DNA from: Gallionellales bacterium CG03_land_8_20_14_0_80_55_15
GTDB lineage: Bacteria; Pseudomonadota; Gammaproteobacteria; Burkholderiales; Gallionellaceae
DNA: 5,326 bases
NCBI GenBank assembly: GCA_002780675.1
Contig: PEUR01000211.1
Location: 1 to 5,326, forward strand
Direction: 5' to 3'
The translations under genes were made by a program, and so were the position numbers. The notes under the pieces were generated by a model that was not told where the DNA came from, searched no databases, and worked only from the letters and a program-made list of their open reading frames with translations. Below are positions 1 through 5,326 of the stretch, piece after piece. Position 1 is the first letter of the stretch. Every line of letters starts with the position of its first letter.

Positions 1-480
1 TATCCAGTTAAACTCCACGCCGCCTATGGTTTCATTCGGCGTGTAATGCAAATAAGCCGCATCCTGGTTGCATTTCCAGGTATCAAAAGCTGGCACAGAG
101 GTGAAATTATTGTCGGCGGTACTTGCCACCACATTCACTTCGCAAAATTTCTTCGCCTCGCCGATGGCTTTTTTAGACCATGCACCGGTATTCAGATAAT
201 CTGCCGTCGTCTTGCCGCGCAGCAGATTCAACGGAATCATGGAAAATTGCAGATGCGCGCCACCTTGCAGGAACAACACCTTGTAGTTCGCCGGAATATT
301 CATCAACTCGCGCAAATCGGCTTCAGCCTGTTCGGCGATGCCGATAAACTCGCGACCGCGATGCGACATTTCCATCACCGACATGCCGCTGCCGTGCCAG
401 TCGAGCATTTCCGCCTGTGCCTGCAACAAAACTTCCTTCGGCAATACCGCAGGCCCCGCGCTAAAGTTGTAAATAGTCAT
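1..480 (-). CDS. serC: Phosphoserine aminotransferase, N-terminal part (runs off the left edge)
   Basis: SerC is a PLP-dependent class V aminotransferase. It converts 3-phosphohydroxypyruvate and glutamate to phosphoserine and 2-oxoglutarate, the second step of serine synthesis, and also serves pyridoxal phosphate synthesis. It is a cytosolic homodimer. The visible 160 residues begin [14 protein letters not shown], the family's N-terminal signature. They continue with SHRGREF (residues 39-45, substrate-binding His/Arg region), [10 protein letters not shown] (70-79, PLP phosphate loop), W102 (stacks on PLP in the family) and [10 protein letters not shown] (145-154, conserved PNET). The family is about 360 residues long, so roughly 44% is present; the PLP lysine near residue 198 lies outside the window. 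The ATG at 480 is chosen because the signature starts immediately after it. An AAAAGG (497-492) lies 11 nt upstream, rather far for a Shine-Dalgarno. The gene follows gyrA on the same strand after 82 bp, a common proteobacterial order. No frameshift is visible. Confidence 0.96.
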   Translation of the reverse strand, partial: MTIYNFSAGPAVLPKEVLLQAQAEMLDWHGSGMSVMEMSHRGREFIGIAEQAEADLRELMNIPANYKVLFLQGGAHLQFSMIPLNLLRGKTTADYLNTGAWSKKAIGEAKKFCEVNVVASTADNNFTSVPAFDTWKCNQDAAYLHYTPNETIGGVEFNWI

Positions 481-503
481 TTTCAATTCAACCTTTTATA
501 AAT

Positions 504-561
504 AAAAAATTAAGGCGTAGGCCGGGCGATGCCCGACATAGTGGGTTCAGCCCACCCTACG
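504..561 (-). terminator. Possible weak terminator/attenuator between gyrA and serC
   Basis: Read leftward, the gyrA stop codon is followed by a branched structure closed by CGTAGG/CCTACG (561-556 with 521-516). After a 6-nt gap comes a run of six T (509-504). A stem followed by a T-run resembles an intrinsic terminator, but the gap is long and the outer stem has only six pairs. Partial read-through into serC, or 3' end protection of gyrA mRNA, is at least as likely. This is an inference from sequence only. Confidence 0.3.
516..561. repeat. REP-like double hairpin with GTAG at both ends
   Basis: Two small hairpins lie back to back inside a closing stem. Hairpin 1 is CGGGC-GAT-GCCCG (523-535). 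Hairpin 2 is GTGGG-TTCAG-CCCAC (541-555). The outer arms CGTAGG (516-521) and CCTACG (556-561) pair with each other. Read from either end, each half begins GTAGG and then a GC-rich hairpin, which is the layout of REP sequences. In known RAYT/REP systems a GTAG tetranucleotide precedes the palindrome, and inverted pairs form BIME-like units. The element lies between gyrA and serC, starting within two bases of the gyrA stop codon. That it is repeated elsewhere in the genome is inferred and cannot be tested here. Confidence 0.6.
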
Positions 562-562
562 G

Positions 563-3172
563 TTACGCTTCGCTCACATCCTCCGAGTCCTGAACTCCAG
601 CCGCCAAATCCTGCTCTGCCACATTTTCCTCTTCCGGCTCGGCGATGCGACTCAGACCCGCCAGCTTCTCGCCTTCTTCGACGTTCATCAGCGTCACGCC
701 CTGAGTGGTGCGGCCCATCTCACGAATTTCGCTGACGCGGGTACGGATCAGCACGCCATCCGTGCCGATCAGCATGATTTCGTCTTCTGTATTGACCAGC
801 GTGGCGGCGACCATCGCACCGTTGCGTGCCGATGCCTGAATCGCGATCATGCCTTGCGTGCCGCGTCCGTGGCGGGTGTATTCCGTGATAGGCGTGCGCT
901 TGCCGTAGCCATTTTCGGTCGCGGTCAATACGCTTTGCTGCTCGTCTTCTGCCACCAGCAGCGCGATGACCGCCTGTTTGTCGGCCAGCTTCATGCCGCG
1001 CACGCCACGCGAGGCGCGCCCGGTCGGACGCACATCGTTTTCGTCGAAACGCACCGCCTTGCCGCCATTCGAAAACAGCATCACATCGTGACGGCCATCG
1101 GTCAACGCGACACCGATCAGATAATCGTCCTCATCCAGATTGATAGCGATAATGCCGCGCTTCATCGGGCGAGAGAAGTCGGTCAAACTGGTTTTCTTCA
1201 CGGTGCCGTTGGCTGTGGCAAAGAACACGAACTTGTCCTCGGCGAACTCGCTGATCGGCAGAATCGCGTTAATCTTCTCGCCCTCTTCCAGCTCCAGTAG
1301 ATTCACGATAGGCTTGCCGCGCGCGGTGCGACTGCCTTGCGGCACTTCATAAACCTTGAGCCAGTACACCTGACCTCGATTCGAGAAACATAAAATATAG
1401 TTGTGGGTGTTGGCGATGAACAGGTTGTCAACGAAATCATCTTCCTTGTTGGAGGTCGCCAGCTTGCCACGCCCGCCGCGCTTCTGAGCATGATATTCAT
1501 CCAGACGCTGCGCCTTCATGTAGCCGCTATGGGAAAGCGTCACCACCACGTCTTCGGGCGGAATCAGGTCTTCCATGCTCATTTCCTGCGCATTGGTGAT
1601 AATTTCGCTGCGCCGTTTGTCGCCGAACTGGGCTTTTACGGCAACCAGTTCTTCGCTAATGATCGCAGTGACGCGCGCGGGTTTTGCCAAAATATCCAAA
1701 AGATCGGCAATTTTATCCATCACATCGCGGTATTCGCCGAGAATCTTGTCTTGCTCCAGCCCGGTCAAACGCTGCAAGCGCAAGTCCAGAATCGCCTGCG
1801 CCTGCACGCCGGAAAGACGGTAGCTGCGCGACTCGCCCGAACCCACCAGACCGAATTCAGCCTCCAGCCCTTCGGGACGCGAGGCCTCGCTGACGCGGCT
1901 GAGCATCTCTTCCACCATCGGAGAGTGCCAGTCGCGCTCCATCAAGCCCGTCTTGGCATCGGCGGGCGTGGGTGCAGCCTTGATCAGCGCGATAATCTCG
2001 TCCACGTTGGACAAGGCAACGGCAAGTCCTTCCAGCACATGGCCGCGCTCGCGCGCCTTGCGCAATTCAAACAGGGTGCGACGCGTGACAACTTCGCGGC
2101 GATGACGCAAGAATGCATCAATAATTTGCCTAATATTCAATAGCTTAGGTTGTCCGTCAATAATGGCAACCATATTGATACCGAAACTATCCTGCAACTG
2201 CGTCTCTTTATACAAACGGTTGAGCATCACCTCGGCATTTTCGCCGCGCTTCAACTCGATCACCGCCCGCATACCCGACTTGTCGGATTCGTCACGGATT
2301 TCGGATATTCCTTCGATACGCTTTTCGCGTACCATCGCCCCGATCTTGATCAGCAGATTCGCCTTGTTCACCTGATACGGCAGCTCGTCAATGATAATGG
2401 CCTGACGCTCGCCACGGCCGATGTCCTCGAAATGGCAGCGCGCGCGCATGATGACGCGACCGCGCCCAGTGCGGTAACCTTCCTTCACGCCCGCCAGACC
2501 GTAGATAAAACCGGCGGTCGGGAAATCCGGTGCAGGCACAATCTCGATCAATTCCTCAATATCCATGGTGGGGTTCTGCAACAACGCTAGACAGGCATCA
2601 ATCACTTCACCCATATTGTGGGGAGGTATATTGGTCGCCATCCCTACCGCGATACCGGAAGAACCATTCACCAGCAGATTGGGAAAACGTGCCGGGAACA
2701 CCAGCGGCTCATGTTCCGAACCGTCGTAGTTTGGCCCGAAGTCCACCGTTTCCTTGTCCAGATCAGCCAGCAATTCATGCGCGATGCGCGCCATGCGAAT
2801 TTCGGTGTAACGCATCGCCGCCGCGTTATCACCGTCCACCGAGCCGAAATTACCCTGCCCGTCCACCAGCATGTAGCGTAGCGAAAACGGCTGCGCCATC
2901 CGCACGATGGTGTCATACACCGCCGTGTCGCCGTGCGGGTGATATTTACCGATAACATCGCCGACGATACGCGCCGATTTCTTGTAAGCGCGATTCCAGT
3001 CGTTAGACAGTTCGTGCATGGCAAACAACACCCGTCTGTGTACCGGCTTCAGGCCGTCACGCACATCGGGCAGGGCACGGCCGATAATCACGCTCATCGC
3101 ATAGTCCAGATAGGACTTGCGCATTTCTTCTTCGAGACTGACTGGCAGGGTTTCTTTAGCGAATTGTTCCAT
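563..3172 (-). CDS. gyrA: DNA gyrase subunit A
   Basis: GyrA is the DNA breakage-reunion subunit of gyrase. As a GyrA2GyrB2 tetramer it introduces negative supercoils using ATP hydrolysed by GyrB. The 869 residues are full length (E. coli 875). The N-terminal breakage-reunion domain shows [21 protein letters not shown] (20-40), the quinolone region [17 protein letters not shown] (71-87) and the catalytic tyrosine Y122 in [27 protein letters not shown] (165-184) follows, then the tower and coiled-coil gate to about residue 530. The C-terminal beta-pinwheel (about 540-843) carries the GyrA box as QKRGGRG (563-569), close to the canonical QRRGGKG, which separates gyrase from topoisomerase IV ParC. 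The tail is acidic (EPEEEN onwards). Position 83 is Thr, as in wild-type Pseudomonas, with Asp87 retained. The ATG at 3172 matches the family start, but no clear Shine-Dalgarno precedes it. ubiG is divergent and serC lies downstream. Confidence 0.98.
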   Translation of the reverse strand: MEQFAKETLPVSLEEEMRKSYLDYAMSVIIGRALPDVRDGLKPVHRRVLFAMHELSNDWNRAYKKSARIVGDVIGKYHPHGDTAVYDTIVRMAQPFSLRYMLVDGQGNFGSVDGDNAAAMRYTEIRMARIAHELLADLDKETVDFGPNYDGSEHEPLVFPARFPNLLVNGSSGIAVGMATNIPPHNMGEVIDACLALLQNPTMDIEELIEIVPAPDFPTAGFIYGLAGVKEGYRTGRGRVIMRARCHFEDIGRGERQAIIIDELPYQVNKANLLIKIGAMVREKRIEGISEIRDESDKSGMRAVIELKRGENAEVMLNRLYKETQLQDSFGINMVAIIDGQPKLLNIRQIIDAFLRHRREVVTRRTLFELRKARERGHVLEGLAVALSNVDEIIALIKAAPTPADAKTGLMERDWHSPMVEEMLSRVSEASRPEGLEAEFGLVGSGESRSYRLSGVQAQAILDLRLQRLTGLEQDKILGEYRDVMDKIADLLDILAKPARVTAIISEELVAVKAQFGDKRRSEIITNAQEMSMEDLIPPEDVVVTLSHSGYMKAQRLDEYHAQKRGGRGKLATSNKEDDFVDNLFIANTHNYILCFSNRGQVYWLKVYEVPQGSRTARGKPIVNLLELEEGEKINAILPISEFAEDKFVFFATANGTVKKTSLTDFSRPMKRGIIAINLDEDDYLIGVALTDGRHDVMLFSNGGKAVRFDENDVRPTGRASRGVRGMKLADKQAVIALLVAEDEQQSVLTATENGYGKRTPITEYTRHGRGTQGMIAIQASARNGAMVAATLVNTEDEIMLIGTDGVLIRTRVSEIREMGRTTQGVTLMNVEEGEKLAGLSRIAEPEEENVAEQDLAAGVQDSEDVSEA

Positions 3173-3213
3173 GTAGGTTATGTATGTGTAGTTAGCTCAA
3201 AAAACAGCGCGCA

Positions 3214-3239
3214 AGTTTACCACAGCCTGACAATTTCAA
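3214..3239 (-). promoter_or_regulatory. Candidate gyrA promoter (extended -10)
   Basis: On the minus strand TGG-TAAACT (3222-3214) fits an extended -10 element (TGn plus a hexamer with 4 of 6 consensus bases). A TTGAAA (3239-3234) lies 14 bp upstream, too close for a normal -35, so the extended -10 would carry most of the activity. Transcription would start near 3207, giving a leader of about 35 nt before gyrA. This is a pattern match only. Confidence 0.4.
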
Positions 3240-3293
3240 ACCAGCTAAGAGCCGCTTCAGCTGCCCCGCACAACCGAATCTGCACAGTAACAG

Positions 3294-3322
3294 TTGGCGC
3301 TACCAGCAAGTTTTGCTAAAGT
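3294..3322 (+). promoter_or_regulatory. Candidate ubiG promoter (-35 and extended -10)
   Basis: TTGGCG (3294-3299) and TAAAGT (3317-3322) are separated by 17 bp, the optimal sigma-70 spacing. TG at 3314-3315 adds an extended -10. Each hexamer matches 4 of 6 consensus bases. The start would fall near 3329, about 25 nt before the ubiG ATG. A small dyad, AGCAA-GTT-TTGCT (3305-3317), overlaps the spacer and the first base of the -10. The spacing makes this the best promoter match in the divergent region. Confidence 0.5.
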
Positions 3323-3353
3323 CGCGTCCTGTCAATCAAATAACACATCCGCC

Positions 3354-4049
3354 ATGAGCAATGCCGATCCCGTCGAAATCGAAAAATTCTCGCAGCTTGC
3401 CCACAAATGGTGGGATCCGCAAAGCGAATTCAAACCGCTGCACGAAATCAACCCTTTGCGTCTCAACTATATTGACCGTTTTGCCGATCTGACCGGCAAG
3501 ACCGTACTGGATGTGGGCTGCGGCGGCGGGATTTTGTCGGAGAGCATGGCTGGGCTGAAGGCAAACGTCACCGGCATAGACCTTTCCGACAAAGCCCTGC
3601 AAGTCGCCAAGCTACACTTGTTGGAAAGCGGCAAACAGGTCGCCTACCGCAAAATCGCCGTGGAAGCCATGGCGGCAGAACAGCCCGGCTCGTTCGATGT
3701 CGTCACCTGCATGGAAATGCTCGAACATGTGCCCGACCCTGCCAGCGTGATTGCCGCTTGCGCAAAACTGGTAAAACCGGGCGGATGGGTGTTCTTTTCC
3801 ACCCTGAACCGTAACCCGAAATCCTATCTGTTCGCGATACTGGGCGCGGAATATGTGCTGAACATGCTGCCACGCGGCACGCATGACTACGCCAAATTCA
3901 TCAAGCCGTCCGAACTCGCACAATCCTGCCGTCATGCCGGACTGAACGTCACGGATTTGATCGGCCTGAGCTACAACCCGCTCAGCAAAATTTACGCACT
4001 GGGCAAAGATACCGACATCAACTATATGGTCGCCTGCCGTCGTGAATAA
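3354..4049 (+). CDS. ubiG: Ubiquinone biosynthesis O-methyltransferase UbiG
   Basis: UbiG is a SAM-dependent methyltransferase that carries out both O-methylations of ubiquinone synthesis: the catechol-like polyprenyl intermediate and, last, 3-demethylubiquinol to ubiquinol. It works in the cytosol at the membrane face. The 231 residues show [15 protein letters not shown] (8-22) and [12 protein letters not shown] (26-37), both typical of UbiG. Motif I is [11 protein letters not shown] (51-61), the acidic ribose-binding residue is D76 in [16 protein letters not shown] (119-129) and LVKPGG (139-144) follow, then [11 protein letters not shown] (147-157) and [14 protein letters not shown] (175-188). 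Length matches E. coli UbiG (240). The ATG at 3354 is chosen because family similarity begins there; an in-frame TTG at 3294 would add 20 unmatched residues and overlap the candidate promoter. No Shine-Dalgarno is visible. A HAD phosphatase follows after 19 bp, probably in one operon. Confidence 0.96.
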   Translation: MSNADPVEIEKFSQLAHKWWDPQSEFKPLHEINPLRLNYIDRFADLTGKTVLDVGCGGGILSESMAGLKANVTGIDLSDKALQVAKLHLLESGKQVAYRKIAVEAMAAEQPGSFDVVTCMEMLEHVPDPASVIAACAKLVKPGGWVFFSTLNRNPKSYLFAILGAEYVLNMLPRGTHDYAKFIKPSELAQSCRHAGLNVTDLIGLSYNPLSKIYALGKDTDINYMVACRRE

Positions 4050-4050
4050 A

Positions 4051-4084
4051 CAGGATGCAGGATGCGGGATGCAGAATGCAGAAT
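4051..4084 (+). repeat. Degenerate 7-bp tandem repeat (about 5 units) at the ubiG/phosphatase junction
   Basis: Successive heptamers are CAGGATG (4051-4057), CAGGATG (4058-4064), CGGGATG (4065-4071), CAGAATG (4072-4078) and a final partial CAGAAT (4079-4084). The array begins two bases after the ubiG stop codon. Each full unit holds an ATG, and the first two also hold an AGGA. Because 7 is not a multiple of 3, consecutive ATGs fall in different frames; only the one at 4069 is in frame with the phosphatase. Confidence 0.85.
4059..4062 (+). promoter_or_regulatory. Ribosome binding site deciding the phosphatase start
   Basis: AGGA lies six bases before the ATG at 4069, good Shine-Dalgarno spacing. 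The alternative GTG at 4042, inside the end of ubiG, has no comparable site. The motif is part of the heptamer repeat. Confidence 0.55.
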
Positions 4085-4743
4085 CCGTCCGTGTTAAAGC
4101 CGTGCTGTTCGATCTGGACGGCACTTTTGCCGATACCGCGCCGGATTTAGCCGCCGCACTCAATCATGTCCGCGCAAGCCGCAACCTGCCGCCGCTGCCG
4201 CTGGAAGTGTTGCGCCCGCAGGCCTCGCACGGCTCGCCAGGATTACTGAAAACGGGCATGAACGTTACGCCCGACATGCCTGAATTTGCCGCACTGCGCA
4301 ATATTTTTCTTGATTACTACACGCAGCATATATGCCAGCGAACGAAATTGTTTGACGGCATGGATGCACTGATTGAAGGGCTGGAGCAACGCGGTCTGCC
4401 GTGGGGTATCGTCACCAATAAACCGCACCGCTTCACCCAACCGCTGATGCAAGCCCTGGGCATGGCCTCCCGCGCGGCCTGTTTAATCAGCGGCGACAGC
4501 TGCGCAAATGCCAAGCCCCACCCCGAACCCATGCTCAAAGCCTGCGAAATCATCGGCATCGCCCCCGAACATTGCCTGTACCTAGGCGACGACCTGCGCG
4601 ACATGCAAGCCGCCAACGCCGCCGCCATGCGCGGTGTTATCGCAGCTTACGGCTATATCAGCGCCGATGCCCAACTTGAAAATTGGGGCGCGCAGGCAAA
4701 AATTACCCATCCCATTGAACTTCTCGACTTGATCTCGCTCTGA
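4069..4743 (+). CDS. HAD-superfamily (IA) phosphatase, MupP/Gph type
   Basis: This is a soluble Mg-dependent phosphatase of 224 residues. HAD motif I is FDLDGT (nucleophile D15, acid/base D17), motif II is VTNK (T116), motif III is K149 in AKPHPEP, and motif IV is GDDLRD (D174, D175, D178). The alpha-helical cap lies between motifs I and II. Homologues are often annotated Gph, which hydrolyses 2-phosphoglycolate. Stretches such as LFDGM, WGIVTNKPHRF, LGDDLRDMQA, YGYI and NWGAQ with HPIEL resemble, from memory, the Pseudomonas MupP sequence. There mupP also follows ubiG and dephosphorylates N-acetylmuramate 6-phosphate for peptidoglycan recycling. I therefore favour MupP-like activity but cannot exclude Gph, and give no symbol. 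The ATG at 4069 has an AGGA six bases upstream; a GTG at 4042 would add nine residues encoded partly by the heptamer repeat and overlap ubiG by 8 bp. The stop at 4741-4743 lies within the ssrA promoter region. Confidence 0.92.
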   Translation: MQNAESVRVKAVLFDLDGTFADTAPDLAAALNHVRASRNLPPLPLEVLRPQASHGSPGLLKTGMNVTPDMPEFAALRNIFLDYYTQHICQRTKLFDGMDALIEGLEQRGLPWGIVTNKPHRFTQPLMQALGMASRAACLISGDSCANAKPHPEPMLKACEIIGIAPEHCLYLGDDLRDMQAANAAAMRGVIAAYGYISADAQLENWGAQAKITHPIELLDLISL

Positions 4744-4755
4744 ACCTGCTACAAT
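4729..4755 (+). promoter_or_regulatory. Candidate ssrA promoter (extended -10)
   Basis: TGC-TACAAT (4747-4755) is an extended -10 with 5 of 6 consensus bases. TTGATC (4729-4734) is a -35 candidate at a short 15-bp spacing. Transcription would start near 4762, leaving about 30 nt of 5' leader for RNase P to remove before the mature tmRNA end at 4793. The promoter overlaps the last codons of the phosphatase gene, so ssrA need not depend on the ubiG operon. Confidence 0.55.
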
Positions 4756-4792
4756 CGCTGGCGTTTTGCAGCGAGAGCAACAAAACCAACCG

Positions 4793-5189
4793 GGGGGCGA
4801 CTTGGCTTCGACGTGGGTTGCAAAGCAGAGTAGGGCATACCGAGGACCCGCAACCTCGTAAATCAGCTGGAAAAAACTAGTCGCAAACGACGAAAACTAC
4901 GCTTTAGCTGCTTAAGGCAGCTAGACCTCACACCACGCTGTCTGTGGAGTGGCTCAAGGCCGTTTATCCTCGGTAGATTTTACCGTGGGAAAGGCTGAGA
5001 TGAGTGAGGTAATCTACACAGAATCGTGTCGTGCAGGGTCACTTTGCACGAAGCTAAAACCAAGGTGACTAGTCCCGTACCAGCCCGCCGACTGGCGTGT
5101 CCGGGATTAAATCAAACAGTCAGGCTAAGTATGTAGAACTGCCTGTAGAGTGCTTGCGGACGGGGGTTCAATTCCCCCCGCCTCCACCA
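4793..5189 (+). ncRNA. ssrA: Transfer-messenger RNA (tmRNA), one-piece
   Basis: tmRNA, with SmpB, rescues stalled ribosomes: alanine-charged, it enters the empty A site, swaps the template and adds a degradation tag. The 5' end GGGGGCG (4793-4799) pairs with CGCCTCC (5179-5185) to form the seven-pair acceptor stem, including a G-U at the third pair as in E. coli. ACCA (5186-5189) is encoded. GACTTGGCTTCGACGTGG follows the stem, the conserved tmRNA start. The T arm is GGGGG-TTCAATT-CCCCC (5162-5178). The long P2 helix includes AAGCA (4823-4827) with TGCTT (5151-5155), and AGGGCA (4832-4837) facing TGCCT (5140-5144). A hairpin CGAGG/CCTCG (4841-4858) fits pseudoknot 1. The tag frame is at 4883-4915. 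At 397 nt it is longer than E. coli tmRNA (363). It is an uninterrupted, non-permuted gene. The 5' end is set by stem pairing and could be off by one, as there are six G in a row. Confidence 0.97.
4883..4915 (+). other. tmRNA proteolysis-tag reading frame (ANDENYALAA)
   Basis: Translation resumes at GCA (4883) and ends at TAA (4913-4915), giving ANDENYALAA. This is the E. coli tag, recognised by ClpXP (LAA end) and the SspB adaptor. The preceding bases TAGTC (4878-4882) match the conserved resume-codon determinant. With the charged alanine, the added peptide is A-ANDENYALAA. Confidence 0.96.
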
Positions 5190-5193
5190 ATAG

Positions 5194-5231
5194 CAATAAA
5201 AAAGCCACCCTTCGCGGTGGCTTTTTTATTG
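5194..5231. terminator. Bidirectional intrinsic terminator behind ssrA
   Basis: A perfect 16-bp inverted repeat (5194-5209 with 5216-5231) has the core GCCACC/GGTGGC around a six-base loop, CTTCGC. A-rich and T-rich arms flank the core, so T-runs follow the stem in both directions. It begins five bases after the mature tmRNA CCA end and should stop ssrA transcription. It may also stop any transcript arriving from the right edge. Confidence 0.93.
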
Positions 5232-5326
5232 GGTTTACCATAAAAATATCCTTATATACCAAGCAATTATGTCCATAGGCAGCTATTCGCTTACGTTTGT
5301 ATAAGTTCGCAAACATCCCACGGTGT

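Noticed and set aside
46..501. Plus-strand open frame of 151 codons
   Set aside because: It is antisense to serC, whose minus-strand translation matches the family throughout.
854..2590. Long plus-strand open frames opposite gyrA (up to 246 codons)
   Set aside because: They are shadows of the strongly coding gyrA strand. They show no recognisable domains or convincing start signals.
3294..3353. TTG-initiated N-terminal extension of UbiG
   Set aside because: The 20 extra residues have no family counterpart, and the TTG is the likely -35 element of the ubiG promoter.
3612..4163. Minus-strand open frame of 183 codons across ubiG and the start of the phosphatase
   Set aside because: It is antisense to two clearly recognised genes and shows no recognisable motif.
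4756..4773. CGCTG/CAGCG dyad just before tmRNA, considered as an operator or leader hairpin
   Set aside because: It has only five pairs around an eight-base loop, and its left arm lies before the expected transcription start, so it would not form in the RNA. This is not above chance.
5125..5316. Minus-strand open frame of 63 codons ending in ...VEAGGIEPPSASTLQAVLHT, with an AGGAT before an internal ATG
   Set aside because: It reads antisense through the ssrA terminator and the tmRNA 3' end. The GGIEPPS-type string is the usual spurious translation of the T arm and acceptor region, a common misannotation.
1..5326. CRISPR arrays, transposase genes, tRNA genes, riboswitches, toxin-antitoxin or defence genes
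   Set aside because: I found none on either strand. All coding space is taken by housekeeping genes, and the gaps are short (82, 181, 19 and about 50 bp).

Overview
The window looks like ordinary chromosome from a Gram-negative proteobacterium, most likely a betaproteobacterium of moderate GC. This is inferred from the close match of GyrA, SerC and UbiG to proteobacterial families, from a one-piece tmRNA with the tag ANDENYALAA, and from gene order. The order gyrA-serC on one strand, with divergent ubiG and a HAD phosphatase, is also known from Pseudomonas. Nothing in the sequence fixes the genus.

Left part, minus strand: gyrA (DNA gyrase subunit A, complete) is followed by the first 160 codons of serC (phosphoserine aminotransferase), which runs off the left edge. 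The 82-bp gap between them holds a compact double-hairpin element with GTAG at both ends. It resembles a pair of inverted REP sequences and sits directly behind the gyrA stop codon.

Middle: a 181-bp divergent intergenic region separates gyrA (leftward) from ubiG (rightward). It carries one extended -10 promoter candidate in each direction and two small dyads. Neither gene has a recognisable Shine-Dalgarno sequence.

Right part, plus strand: ubiG (ubiquinone O-methyltransferase) is followed at once by a HAD phosphatase of the MupP/Gph type. The junction is made of a degenerate tandem repeat of a 7-bp unit that supplies the ribosome binding site and probable start codon of the phosphatase. A promoter overlapping the end of the phosphatase gene drives ssrA (tmRNA, about 397 nt), which ends in a strong bidirectional terminator. 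The last 95 bp are AT-rich (about 38% GC by hand count) and contain no gene I can support.

Together these are housekeeping functions: DNA supercoiling, serine/pyridoxal synthesis, quinone synthesis, phosphate-ester clean-up or cell-wall recycling, and ribosome rescue. I see no new multi-gene system. The points most worth a second look are the heptamer array at the ubiG/phosphatase junction, the GTAG double hairpin behind gyrA, and the composition change behind ssrA, a frequent island integration site.
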